Below the pieces are notes generated by a model. The model did no database searches, was not told the DNA's origin, and worked only from the letters and a program-made list of their open reading frames with translations. 64,000 bases of DNA from Saccopteryx bilineata (lineage: Eukaryota > Chordata > Mammalia > Chiroptera > Emballonuridae), in contig NC_089492.1 of NCBI RefSeq assembly GCF_036850765.1, forward strand, positions 97,421,022-97,485,021. Reading direction: 5' to 3'. Below, in pieces: positions 37,866-49,024 of the stretch (position 1 is its first letter; every line of letters starts with the position of its first letter). The position numbers were made by a program, and so were the translations under genes.

Positions 37866-38223
37866 CCTAGCGTGCGGAGGACCCAGGTTCGATTCCCGGC
37901 CAGGGCACACAGGAGAAGCGCCCATTTGCTTCTCCACCCCTCCGCCGCACTTTCCTCTCTGTCTCTCTCTTCCCCTCCCGCAGCCAAGGCTCCATTGGAG
38001 CAAAGATGGCCCGGGCGCTGGGGATGGCTCTGTGGCCTCTGCCTCAGGCGCTAGAGTGGCTCTGGTCGCCAACATGGCGATGCCCAGGATGGGCAGAGCA
38101 TCGCCCCCTGGTGGGCAGAGCGTCGCCCAATGGTGGGCGTGCCGGGTGGATCCCGGTCGGGCGCATGCGGGAGTCTGTCTGACTGTCTCTCCCTGTTTCC
38201 AGCTTCAGAAAAATGAAAAAAAA
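37866..38223 (+). mobile_element. 5'-truncated tRNA-derived SINE (Rhin/Ves type)
   Basis: It begins inside the tRNA-like head at 'cctagcgtgcggaggaccc', so the A box is missing while the B box ('ggttcgattcccgg') is kept. The body is otherwise very close to the young copy at 48619, and an A tail follows. Perfect 18-bp TSD at 37848-37865 and 38224-38241 ('aaaaaattaaacatactc'). Confidence 0.94.
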
Positions 38224-38241
38224 AAAAAATTAAACATACTC

Positions 38242-38706
38242 TTGTATGAAATAAATCAGCATAAACACTACAATTACTTCAAATTTGTTTTTTATTCTTG
38301 TCATCACTTTGGGACTCTTTTTGATCTTATAGAAATGCTCAACAATTCATCACACACTCACCTTGTCGCTAAGTGCAGAGTCCTTGTAAACTACATCAGA
38401 TGGTCAGGTTACCAAGCAGAAGCTATAGCTTTCTGCAAGTGGGAGGGCCCCTGGGTCTATAAAGACACAAATCAGATCATCAAGAATGAGGCACTGAGAC
38501 ATACCTACTGGTCACCCAATTTGGAATGTTTCTTCTCTCACATGGCCTGCTAAGGGACCATTTTACAGCAGTGGCTGCTGCCACTGAGATGAACCTCAGA
38601 AGAACAGATATGGGCCCAATATGTCTGCTGGGAACATCCCTACCTTTCTTTTAATGAAATATTTTGGTTAAGTAAATGTAAAAAGAAAAAACAACAAAAA
38701 ATAAGC
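38242..38706 (+). mobile_element. Unidentified retrocopy-like insertion with A-rich tail
   Basis: About 465 bp not found elsewhere in the window, ending in an A-rich stretch (38679-38704). It is followed by 'taaacatactc' (38707-38717), the same 11-mer that lies just before it at 38231-38241. The L1 reading resumes exactly after that repeat, so this is an insertion in the L1 with its own TSD. An open stretch at 38335-38553 (72 residues from an ATG, ending SHMAC) has no resemblance that I recognise. It may be the 3' part of a processed mRNA or a non-coding RNA. No canonical AATAAA precedes the tail. Confidence 0.65.
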
Positions 38707-39404
38707 TAAACATACTCATCATATGATTCAACTATCATGATTCTTAGTATTTACCCAAAGGAGTATAACATTATGTTCACATAAAAACCTGAACATGAAT
38801 GTTTATAGCACTTTATGCAAAATTGTCAAAACTTGGAAGTAACCAAGATGTCCTTCAGTAGGTGAAGGGATAAATAAACTGGTACATCTAGACACTGAAA
38901 TATTATTCAGTGTTAAAAATAAATGGGCTATCAAGGCATGAAAACACATAATGGAAGCTTAAATTAATATTACAAAATAAAACAAGTCAATCTGGAGAGG
39001 CTACATACTGTATGATTCCAATTATATGACATACTGGAAAAGGCAGATCAATTAAGACATTAAAAAGATCAGTGGTTGCCAAGGGTTGGGAAAGGGGAGA
39101 GGGATAAGTAGGTAGAGCACAGAGGATTATAAAGGCAGCAAAAATTTTCTATATTATACCATAACGATGGATTCATGTTGTTATACATTAGCCCAAAATC
39201 ATAGAATATGCCACACAGCCCCATGAATGAACAGTTATGTAAACTATGGATTTTGGGTGACTGAGATGTGTCAATGAAGGCTGACCATTTGTAACAAAGG
39301 TAACTTGCTAGAAGGAGATGTTGATAATAGAAAAGGCAGGTGAATATGGGACATCTCTATCTTTCACTACATTTTGCTGTGAAATAAATACTGCTCTAGA
39401 AAAA

Positions 39405-40035
39405 GAAAGTATTTATTTATTTATTTAGAAAATTAAATTTAACAGACTGACATTGATCAACAAGAGTACATAGATTTTAGGTAAACATTTCCACATCATT
39501 TGGACAGTCGATAATATTGCATACCCATCACCCAAAGTCAAATCATCCTCTGTCATCTTATATTTGTTCCTTTTTATACCCTTCTTCCAACCCCCTCCTT
39601 GCTACCCCTTCTTTATATACCCTCCCCTAGCAACCACTGCACTCTTATCTATGTCCGTGAGTCTCAATTTTGTATCCCACCTATATGTGGAGTCATACAG
39701 TTTTTAGCTTTTTCTGATTTACTTATTTCACTCAGTATAATGTTTGCAAGGTCCATCTTTGTTGTTGTAAATGTCACTATGTCATCATTTCTTATGGCTG
39801 AATAATATGCCATTGTATATTTGTACTACATCTTCTTTACCCAATCCTCTATCTAAGGTCACTTTGTTTCCATGTCTTGGCCACTGTGAATAATACTGTG
39901 ATGGACATGGGGGGGCATGTGTCTTTACGTACCAATGTTTTAGAGTTTTTGAGGTAGATACTCAGTGGAGGGATTGCTTGGTCATATGGTAGTTCTATTC
40001 TTAATTTTTTGAGTAACCACCATACTTTCTCCTTA
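39405..40035 (-). mobile_element. 5'-truncated L1 3' end, intermediate age
   Basis: It starts with a (TTTA)n tail, then 'cagactgacattgatcaaca' (a variant of the young 3' UTR), and continues into ORF2. The ORF piece ending FTVAKTWKQ matches the young FTVARTWKQ. Homology stops at about 40035 after the 'ccaccatactttctcc' phrase. TSD unclear. Confidence 0.85.
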
Positions 40036-40675
40036 AAAGTAATATTACCAAATTTCTCTTCAAAGAACCAAATGAAAGAAGACTTGCTGCCATGTGAAGA
40101 AGAGTTAACCAAAGCTTCTGTTCTCCTGTGCTTAGGCATGAATGCCAGGTCCCATTTACAATCTGTTGTTTGGAGTAGCTTCTTCATTTTCCACTTTAGC
40201 TACTGTGTCCTATTCTATTTGGAGCTATTTGCATGTCATTGTTTTTCTATCTGTGTGTTATTTAAAACTTCCAACAAATAAAAATCTTATTCATCTCTTG
40301 AATTCAGTCTGTATTGACATCCTTCTCCTGTTCTGTTAGTGAAAATAACAGGAAACTAACATGGAGTAGAGGAAAAAAGAGATGATTCCCAATGGAAATA
40401 ATAATGGACCAAGAATCTGAAGCTGTAATTTAATTTTGATTATGTAAAAATCTACTTGAGTACATGGTCCAAACAACCTATTAAAGGGGGTTATGCAGTC
40501 AACCACCTAATTATCTGGTCTACATCAATTTAATATTGATATTTAGGCTCTCCCTTTTGTGCCATTTCAGAAACTTATGCTTTTCTGATTGTATATTTAA
40601 GGTAGATTTATGTATAAAACTGTTGTTGAATCTCTTATTTTATCTAAGGTTCATTAGATACTGACCACGTAATTA
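40036..40675. other. Intergenic DNA, possible LTR-like end
   Basis: Contains 'aacaaataaaaatcttattc' near 40275, an AATAAA in a setting that could be an old LTR or a gene 3' end. No boundaries or TSD were found, and no gene is supported. Confidence 0.3.
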
Positions 40676-40840
40676 ATTATTCAAACCATTTATTCACTCA
40701 AATAGTTAATATTTGAGAGGCTAGATGGTAAAAATTAGCTAACAGGAGAGACAGACCCCTTCTTCTAATCATTATTACATTCTGGTAGGAAAGAAGAGTC
40801 AACAAACAAGTGAACAAATAAATTATAGTAGTCTCACTTG
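40676..40840 (-). repeat. L2-type ancient LINE 3' fragment
   Basis: 'ccatttattcactcaaatag' through 'cattctggtaggaaagaag' follows the reverse complement of an L2 3' end. Diverged. Confidence 0.45.
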
Positions 40841-42102
40841 ATGCCCTGTCAAACTTCTTTTTTACATGTTTTCACGTAATGAAAATTACATGGCTTTCCA
40901 TTTTTGCTTTGGCAAATTAGAAAGCCAAAATTAAATCTAAAACTTTGAGAGGAAAAACAGTACACAGAGAGCAAGGACAGGAAATCAAAAGATCTGAGTT
41001 TGCCTCTCTTTGGCTTTTATTTGTGAAGCATTGTGTGAAACCACGTCTCTAAACCTTTGCTTTCTTGTCTCAACATGGAATTAACTAACATCTGCCCTTA
41101 TTTCCTCGTTGTTTTCCAAAGCCAATGAAATCATGTGCATGAAGGGGAACACCAGTGATTTATAAATACAAGACAGTAAGAAATCATTCTTCAAGGAAAC
41201 AAATAAATTGAACTAGATTTACTTTTTTTCTCTTAAAGCTATGACTGATAGCTTTCTGGATATATAAGAACAGATAAATTTTATATGCTTTTTAAAAAAT
41301 TTTCACTAAATCTTTCTGAAATAGACTATTGAATTTTAGAATTGGAAATATCCTTAAAGATTATCTAACTACCGTTTATGTTTAAAATATTATCTATAAC
41401 TTCTACTTAATATGTGAGTTTAATTAAGCCAAGGTTTCAATTCCTCTAGTGATAGGGGACTTCCAGCTTAATGAACCAGTTCATTCTGACTGTTAAAAAC
41501 TATTTTAAAAATGTCTCCTAATTTGAGCTAGAATGTCTCCTGGTAGCTTCTGTCAAATGTTCCTAAATTACAAAGATGCTGAGTTTTATGTACAGATTGA
41601 AGCATTGCTCTGATTTCAGATGTTATGGCTTTGACTGTTTACAATAGTAATTCCCTTGCCCAGTAGAAGTAAAACAAATTAAAGAAAAACACCATTTTAA
41701 AATTCTTGCAAAGGTACAATTTATGCTGGTAGCAGCCCTACTTCGTCATTTATAGTCAGATAGATAAATGCCCCTGTCTCCTCCCATGGTGTGAAAGTGT
41801 AAAGAATAAGAGGTAGTTATTTAAGAAAAAAGGAGCTTCAGCCCAGAGACACAAATTTAGGTGGTAATCTAACTGTGTTTCACTGAGACAAAGGGGAAGC
41901 CACTTTTTTCTCGTGAAAGTTCCTCCCCAGTTTCTCTCTATGTAAATGAGGCATCCAAATAGTGCAATTCTGATTGGATAGGGCAGGTTTCAGTCTATTG
42001 GTGGAAAAGAGGAAACCTGTTTCTCCCTGCAGTGGTGGACTCAGATGGCATAAACAAGAGTGGCACATGTGGGAAGCCAAGGGTTCATTGTAAGGTTCCT
42101 TG
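40841..42102. other. Intergenic DNA, nothing recognised
   Basis: No gene is supported. A weak MIR-like stretch may lie near 40985-41090. Confidence 0.45.
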
Positions 42103-42284
42103 CAGGCGTCCCCAAACTACGGCCCGGGGGCCGCATGCAGCCCCCTAAGGACATTTATCCGGCACTTCCGGAAGGGGCACCTCTTTCATTGGTGGTCAGT
42201 GAGAGGAGCACTGTATGTGGCGGCCCTCCAGTGGTCTGAGGGACAGTGAACTGGCCCCCTGTGTAAAAAGTTTGGGGACCCCTG
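42103..42284. mobile_element. Short non-autonomous hAT-type DNA transposon
   Basis: 182 bp, strongly GC-rich against AT-rich flanks. The ends form inverted repeats: 'caggcgtccccaaact' at the left, and at the right the complement reads 'caggggtccccaaact'. This CAGG...CCCCAAACT end is typical of bat non-autonomous hAT elements. There is no transposase. An 8-bp duplication is expected, but the flanks (gttccttg and ggagaagc) do not match. Confidence 0.85.
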
Positions 42285-43939
42285 GGAGAAGCCCTCATCA
42301 GCAAGTTACCAGTAGTGTCTCATTATTTATAATATTTGGATCTTCAGTTGACCATGGGCAGTACATCTCAGCAGATAAATGCCTTCTCAGCATTCACATA
42401 AAATGAATTTTTCTTCCAGGGGTCCACAGAAGAAATGGGGTTCTATTAAAAGTAATCTCACAAAGTGATCTGATCATAAATTCCTAATTGGGCATCTCAT
42501 GGTGGGTAGTCACCCAACACACAACCTCTTTAGCCAAGGCTTAATTTTGTCTCAAGCAAGCCCTGTCTATTGTTTCTGTGCATTTCAAAAACACACCTTT
42601 GAAATACCTCTTTCAGATCTCCTAATATCTCCCTCAAGAAAGCACCTATAATCTGATTTCTCCATGACCACCCTCAAGATTTAACTACCCTGTAATCCAA
42701 TCCCTGTCTTGTTTTCTTCCACCTTTGTGTATTTTCCTTAGGTTAACTCCTCCATCTCAAATGCATAAAAGAAACTATAAATTATTATTTGCAGAAGCTT
42801 TTATTTTAGTCTGCTGAAATCTTGCTTCCAGGTATATCCTCTGTCAGCTCAAATAAGGTTTTATAAAAATTCTTTACAGATTTAGATGTTCTCCCTTGAC
42901 TGTGTGTAGTAGATTATACCATCTAGGTTTGTGTAAGTACACTCCATGATGTTTGCGCAACAACAAAATTACCTAAGCACACATTTCTCAGAAGTATCCC
43001 ATTCTAATGTGGCACATGACTGTGATTTCAAGGGCCTGTAGTTTCCTCTTTTGAGGGGGACTCGGGTTTTCTATTTTTAAATCACCATGTTTGTCAATAA
43101 AAATGTAACAACTGTTGTCAACATCTAACTACTTATAACAACATGCAATATTTTATTTCCTCTGTCTTTATTGTGTAGTTGCATTGGGATGGTAAAATCC
43201 CACAAGATTTTGAAAATTGGATATCAATTATACATCTTAAAATATAATAATCTCTTATAAAATTTCTGACACCCAGATAACATTAAGGTACTACTCATAA
43301 CACTGCCATATTATCTACTATGTCAAAGAAGTTTTCATTGTCTGTTAAGAAGAAATAAAAAAATATTTCCTCCTGAAAGATAATCTTTCAGCATATGCAT
43401 ATCAATAACACTTAATGTAAGTTATGTGAATTCATGTTGTTATAAAAGCTATTCTAATAGTAAATAGAAACCTCTCTAAATCTTGTTTTTAAATCTCACT
43501 CACCTAGGTTTATAGAGACAATAAATATATGAGCAATTACATGTTCTCTAAAGCTAACAGCATAAAGGAAAGCGGGATAGGGTTAAAATAAAGGTGTAGT
43601 CATTAACAAAGATTTTATTGCATTGTACGCATCCAATTTTAGCTAAACCAGTTCCAGTTCTTATATCTACTATCTGGTAATCTCTGGATTCTTTTTTCCT
43701 GGACCAGAACTTAAAACTTGTAAAACCTTTCTGTGTTTGTTAAATAAAAAATGGTAACTTGTACTGCAGAAGTAAAATTCATATCAAAGCACAAGAATTG
43801 AAAGCATGTTCACCTCTTAGCCGTCTAATTTCCCAGGGCCGATCACAAACCTTTGTCGTTTGTTTCTTTCCTGAGCTTTTTTTTGTTGTTGCCTCTATAG
43901 CAGATCTATCTTTAGACTCATTATCACTTGAAAAATACA
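42285..43939. other. Intergenic DNA, nothing recognised
   Basis: AT-rich without a supported gene or a repeat that I can name. Confidence 0.45.
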
Positions 43940-44850
43940 AAGGGAATTCATTCATGTATTCAACAAATACTGAGTCTACTTTTTCTAGGCAATGTTGGTT
44001 CTTGTTCCTAGTTTTAAATGCTAAAGCAAAAGAAAAAAAAACATGTAAGATAGTTAAATAAGGCCAATAAAGAAAATAAAAGAGGGCGGTGTGACAGTGA
44101 CGGTGTGTCATGAGATTGGTATTCAGAGAAAACCTTTCTGAGAGGTGGCACGAGGACAGAGTATGGCAGGACAATGACATACCTTAGGAGAATAAACTGA
44201 TGCAAACATAAGTTTAGAAGCATTAGGAACTAAAAGCAAGGCTCCAAGTGGATGGATCAGAGTAAAGGAAGAGAAAGGGGCAGGATAAATAATGTCAGAG
44301 AAGTAGTCAGTATCCGGAGGACCTTCTAGGTTTGGGTGGAGAGCCTGGATTTTATTTTTAAGTATGATGTGAGAGATTCTTGTGAGTTTTAAGGAGATAA
44401 ATTACATGATCTTATTTTCATTTTAAAATTATCACTCTGGCCACATGTAGAGAGTAGACTATAAATGAGGGCAGAAATCAATTGGGACTTTACTATGGCA
44501 GCAGGATGATGGTGTTTAGCCAATGAACAATGACAAAGTCAGAGTGGGCATAGGGAGGTGAGTTAGGGATGGTGGGCATCTGGAGCAGAGTGGCAGTTGT
44601 CCAGACAGAACTGGGCAGAATAGGTATATGTTTCAAGGGAAGAGTCAGTATGGCTTGTGGTAAGGTGAGGGGATGGGAGAATATTTTAAAGACAAATCAT
44701 GGGATATGGGCAAATGAGGAAATGGTGCATTTTATGGGGATGACAAGGACTAAGAAAGGGGCACATTTTATCATAAGTTGAACCCACCTCTTAGAAATTC
44801 AAGTGAAAATGTCAAGTTGATAGTCGGCTACAAATAAACTGGAGCTCAGG
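43940..44850 (-). mobile_element. Long L2 (ancient LINE) fragment
   Basis: 'gtattcaacaaatactgagt', 'acctttctgagaggtggca', 'gcctggattttatttttaag', 'attatcactctggccacat' and 'tggtgggcatctggagcag' occur in the order of the reverse complement of an L2 LINE. Eroded, no coding capacity. Confidence 0.65.
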
Positions 44851-45299
44851 GAATTTCAGAAAGTATGGGCTAGCGGTATAATTTGGGAAGTCATCATAGA
44901 TTTATGGTGATGGAAGGAGGCTTGATATGGGGTGGTAAATAGACAACATAAAGAAGAGAGAAGTATTTTAAAAATTTAAGCATAAAAATAATCAAATCAA
45001 TTCAAAGAAGTGGCCAAAACACCCTTGTATGTATTTTCATCTTAGTTTTTGATTTTTATCTTTTGCCTTTTGGTTGTTATTCTCTCCTTTTCAACTTTTT
45101 TACTAGCTGGTTTTAGGGAAAGTTAAGTTTTACCTTTCCTAAATTTTTTAAAATTTATAAATAAAACATATATATGGTAAGACAAATGTTTTTCTACAAA
45201 TATAAAGGCATATAGAGTGCAAAGTAAGTCTCTCTGATTACCTTATTTCTAAAAACTTATTCCTTTCAGAAGTAAAATAGTCTCCAGCTGTTTTACACA

Positions 45300-45520
45300 A
45301 ATGGAAATGTTGTTGTTCATAGGTTTATTGTGTTCTTTGATTCCACATGTAAGTGAGATCATACCATATTTGTCTTTCTCTGACTAGCTTATTTTATTTA
45401 GCATAGTAATCTCTAGGTCCATCCACACTGTCACAGAAGGTTAAGATTTTCTTCTTTTTTTATGGCTGTGTAGTATTCTATTGTGTAAATGTACCACAGC
45501 ATTTTTATCCATGGTGTTTT
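45300..45520 (-). mobile_element. Old L1 3' fragment
   Basis: 'gattccacatgtaagtgaga' through 'taatctctaggtccatccac' and 'atggctgtgtagtattctat' parallels the ORF2 end and 3' UTR of L1 at 190-350 and 8330-8440. Confidence 0.75.
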
Positions 45521-46199
45521 ATTTAATATATTCTTCTATATCTTATTTATTTTACTATACATTAAATGTTGAACAATTTCTGTATAGTGTTCTATTAAAT
45601 GGTATACCATAATTTATTTAACTAGTCTATCAAAGAGATTTTGGGTTCTTTTTATTCATTATTCTCTCTTATTTCCTGTGTATTTTTGCTTCTTTACCAT
45701 CTTTTTACCTTTAACTACTTCTATTTTATGGTTTTATTTTACAGAAAATTCTTTGGAAGTATTAATCAGAATCAGTACTATCCTCTTTTTTCACTGCTTT
45801 GTTATTGCTAATGTCTTTACTATTTGTTTCTGTAATGAATTTATTGCTACTTTCAATTCTTTTCTGATCTATACCAGAGTTGCTTTTTGCTTGAGATGGT
45901 CCTTTTCTCCTGTTTGCTTTACATCGACTTTGTCTATATCTCTTTTGTAATTCTTAATGAACTTTCTTCAAGTGTAAATAGAACCCATCAAATTTTTGTC
46001 TGCTTCTTATAAGTAATGGGCAGAAGTAGTCAGTACCTTTCATTTGGGAATATTATTTAAGAAAAGTTTCCAAATACATATGTTGTTGTCTCCTGTCTTG
46101 GAGGCAAACATTCCCGAGTCCTTCCTCCACAGGGAGCAGACACCATAGATATCAGTTCTGCATGTTCTAGCAAGTCTCACCTGGATTTCTCAGTACAGC
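45521..46199. other. AT-rich DNA, nothing recognised
   Basis: The open frame at 45678-45950 (90 residues, F/L/I-rich) comes from T-rich DNA and has no family resemblance. Confidence 0.45.
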
Positions 46200-46370
46200 A
46201 TTTTTGTTCGAGATCCGAGCTAAATTCCGAGCTACGAGTCGTGATGTGGGAAGCTGCCGCTAGTTGGTGCATTGGCACACAGGTCCAGTATTGGCAGTTT
46301 AATATACAAGTTGACTGACTTACAAGGTCAGTTACAAAACAAATTAAATTTGTATCTCAAGGTACCACTG
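46200..46370. mobile_element. Probable DNA-transposon fragment with one clear end
   Basis: The right edge reads, on the complement, 'cagtggtaccttgagataca', a CAGTGGTACC end of the kind seen on short hAT-like elements. Inside, a 'ttcgagatccgagc' block partly echoes the same phrase. The segment has CpGs unlike its flanks. I could not define the left end or a TSD. Confidence 0.45.
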
Positions 46371-46616
46371 TACATCTTTGTATTTACATCTGCTCAAATT
46401 TTGCAAGGGTAAAACAGGATGCAAGATGATTACTGCTTCCCTTTCTATATACTGCTTCATTTGCAGTTTATTTCTCATATTAGGAGTGATGTTTGAAGAC
46501 ATGAAAAGGGTATGCTTGTCATCACTTCTTTCTCACCTTCTGCTCTGATGCTCTGGGCTGTAGAACCAAATTCCCGTTACTCTTCTCCTGGTCACCCAGG
46601 CCTCATTGTTCTAGGA

Positions 46617-46850
46617 CCATGATGGCGAACCTTTTTATAAAAATTGCCCACTTTTGCAGTGCTAGTCAACCTGTTCCCTCTCTCCCACTAGTGGGTATTC
46701 CAGCTTTCATGGTGGGCCAATCGTGATGCCGTTTGGTTGCTCCACTACCGCCAGCCATGAAAGCTGGAACGCCCACTAGTGGGCAAGATGGAGTAGATTG
46801 ACCAGCACTGCAAAAGTGGGTGGTTTTTATAAAAAGGTTCGCCATCATGG
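46617..46850. mobile_element. Palindromic hAT-type MITE with perfect 8-bp TSD
   Basis: 234 bp. The two ends are long inverted repeats: 'ccatgatggcgaacc' starts the element, its complement ends it, and pairing continues inward with a few mismatches for about 110 bases a side (both arms have 'cacttttgcagtgct' and 'ccactagtggg'). The 8-bp repeats 'ttctagga' at 46609-46616 and 46851-46858 are identical, the duplication size of hAT transposases. No transposase, so it was moved in trans. Confidence 0.92.
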
Positions 46851-46858
46851 TTCTAGGA

Positions 46859-47944
46859 AATGAATCACCAGTCTCTCAGGATGGTGTTATTATTTTCAGA
46901 AAAAAACCCCACCTTTTTGAGATCCAGAAACATGTTCTAGACTTTTGGTGGCTTCCTAAATTGGAATAAATTTTAATAGATTATATTCTTATCTTAGCTG
47001 TTTCTTACTTTGCTTATTAGAGGGGTTTACAAAATTATTTTTCTTATGTTAATATGTTATTTTCATGGTATAAAAAGAGAAATAAGTCATTTTCCTCCTT
47101 AAACTTTTATTGGTCTTTAGTAATCTAATACTATTTCAGTAATCTAGGCATTCTTTCTCAGTAAATGAGCTCATTTCTTATTAAGCCTTGAAACTGATTT
47201 CAGTTTCCTGATCTCCTACCTATATAAAGATCTATACTTATCCCTTCTTTTACAGAATATGTGATAATTTTTATATATCACTAATCATTACCCTTTTATG
47301 GAGTAGTAATTTTTACTGTTGTACAGATAAAGCTCAGATCTATTAAGTATTCTGAAGTTATACAAATAGTTAATAATGGAACAGTAAATTGAGTTCAGAT
47401 TTGATTCTTAAATATTATACTCTCTGCACCATAAGGATAAAATAAATAAAAAATTATTATATTTTATTAACATTTCATTATTCAATTGATTATACAGACA
47501 GTTTTCTATTTACAGGACACTGGTATTCACCCGACATAGTTATTAAGAAGAATAAGAGCTGTAATACCTAATTATATCTAAAAACTTGTTTGCTTTCATG
47601 TACAGTGATTTGAGAGCTGAATGACATCAAGTCATGAAGGTACATAACTATGTGTTGTATAAAGAAAATTATACTAAGTGGTCAGTAAATGCTCATTAGC
47701 CTCTCTTGTCAAAATCATGCCATAAAATCATTGATCAAACAAAAACTATCTGTTGACTAACTCAGGATGCCAATTAACATTTGTTAATTGCACTAAGATC
47801 ATGGGCATCCAAACAGACTTCCATGAGGGATAATTTAAAATTATTTGGATATTTTCAAATCTCCTCTTTACTTTCTCATATTTCTGCCATGTAATCCAAA
47901 GGTTACCATATTTGGAGATGGTTTCACTATTAGAGAGTTATTCT
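46859..47944. other. AT-rich intergenic DNA, nothing recognised
   Basis: No supported gene or repeat. Confidence 0.45.
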
Positions 47945-48020
47945 CAAACTCATCAAGTTGTATACCTGAAATACGCAGTTTTTTACATGTCAATTACATC
48001 TCAATAAAGTGGTTTAGAAA
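47945..48020 (+). repeat. Old L1 3' UTR end
   Basis: 'tgtatacctgaaatacgcag' followed by 'acatctcaataaagtgg' resembles the terminal part of an old L1 3' UTR. Very short. Confidence 0.4.
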
Positions 48021-48109
48021 AATTATGTCGTGGGGAAAGAGAACATTCAGAAAGATCATCATGTCATATATGAAAGACAAGGATTGTATCTGAATTTTAA
48101 AAATTAGCA

Positions 48110-48250
48110 TGGTATAAAGACAATAGAAATGTGTTTGGGATTAGATACATGTGAGTTTGAATTCCACACCTGTCATTTTTTAGTTGTTTGGAAAAACACT
48201 TTACTTCTCTGAATTCATTGTAAATTCTCATTTTAAAGAGAAAGTGTTTA
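48110..48250 (+). repeat. MIR-type ancient SINE fragment
   Basis: 'gtgagtttgaattccacacc' (B-box position) followed by a 'ctctgaattcattgtaaatt' equivalent of the MIR core. Diverged. Confidence 0.5.
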
Positions 48251-48618
48251 AAAATTCACAAGATTGATTAATTTAATTTATTAATTAATAAAATCATATA
48301 AGGTGAGAAAAAGTGTGTATACAAAGTAGGCTTTTAACCAATTTCCAATTCTTCTAAATACACATATTGTATCTTTTACCATCCAAGTTAATACTTTTTT
48401 AAAAATTCTGATGCCCCATAAACTAATACAATAGTTTAGATTTTTTTACTGCCATGAAATAATATAACAGGGGATCCTAAATGACTGGGAAATAGGATAC
48501 CAGAACCATTTTTGCTTTATAAGAAGTACATTGAAGGCTGTTCATTGTTCAAATAAATTTATATATTCAACTGCATTTGAATATGTAAATGAAAACCTCT
48601 GATAAAATTGCAACAGTG

Positions 48619-49009
48619 GCCCTGGCCGGTTGGCTCAGTGGTAGAGCGTCGGCCTAGCGTGCGGAGGACCCGGGTTCGATTCCCGGCCAGGGCACACAGG
48701 AGAAGCGCCCATTTGCTTCTCCACCCCTCCGCTGCGCTTTCCTCTCTGTCTCTCTCTTCCCCTCCCGCAGCCAAGGCTCCATTGGAGCAAAGATGGCCCG
48801 GGCGCTGGGGATGGCTCTGTGGCCTCTGCCTCAGGCGCTAGAGTGGCTCTGGTCGCAATATGGCGACGCCCAGGATGGGCAGAGCATCGCTCCCTGGTGG
48901 GCAGAGCGTCGCCCCTGGTGGGCGTGCGGGGTGGATCCCGGTCGGGCGCATGCGGGAGTCTGTCTGACTGTCTTTCCCTGTTTCCAACTTCAGAAAAATG
49001 GAAAAAAAA
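48619..49009 (+). mobile_element. Young, complete tRNA-derived SINE (Rhin/Ves type)
   Basis: The best preserved copy in the window. The tRNA-like head has both boxes (A box around 'tggctcagtgg', B box 'gggttcgattccc'). The body is of the long type, still rich in CpG, and an A tail follows. Perfect 15-bp TSD 'aaaattgcaacagtg' at 48604-48618 and 49010-49024. High CpG content and an intact TSD point to a recent insertion. It relies on L1 proteins to move and on RNA polymerase III for transcription (known for the class). Confidence 0.96.
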
Positions 49010-49024
49010 AAAATTGCAACAGTG

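Larger units (their letters stand above)
37380..39400 (+). mobile_element. Old L1 ORF2/3' fragment carrying two later insertions
   Basis: 'gacaatgtcaagagaattgg', 'aagggctattatttcaaaat', 'gaaatgcaaattaaatcaat' and 'attgctggtgagaatgcaaa' follow L1 ORF2 on the plus strand. After the insertions it resumes with 'atatgattcaactatcatg' and 'ttacccaaaggagtataac', then the 3' UTR ('ggttgccaagggttgggaaa'). The L1 is interrupted from 37866 to 38706. Confidence 0.85.

Noticed and set aside
45678..45950. 90-codon hydrophobic frame
   Set aside because: T-rich DNA gives Phe/Leu/Ile codons by composition; no start context, no family match.
48619..48692. tRNA-like sequence with A and B boxes
   Set aside because: It is the head of a SINE with body, A tail and TSD, not a tRNA gene.
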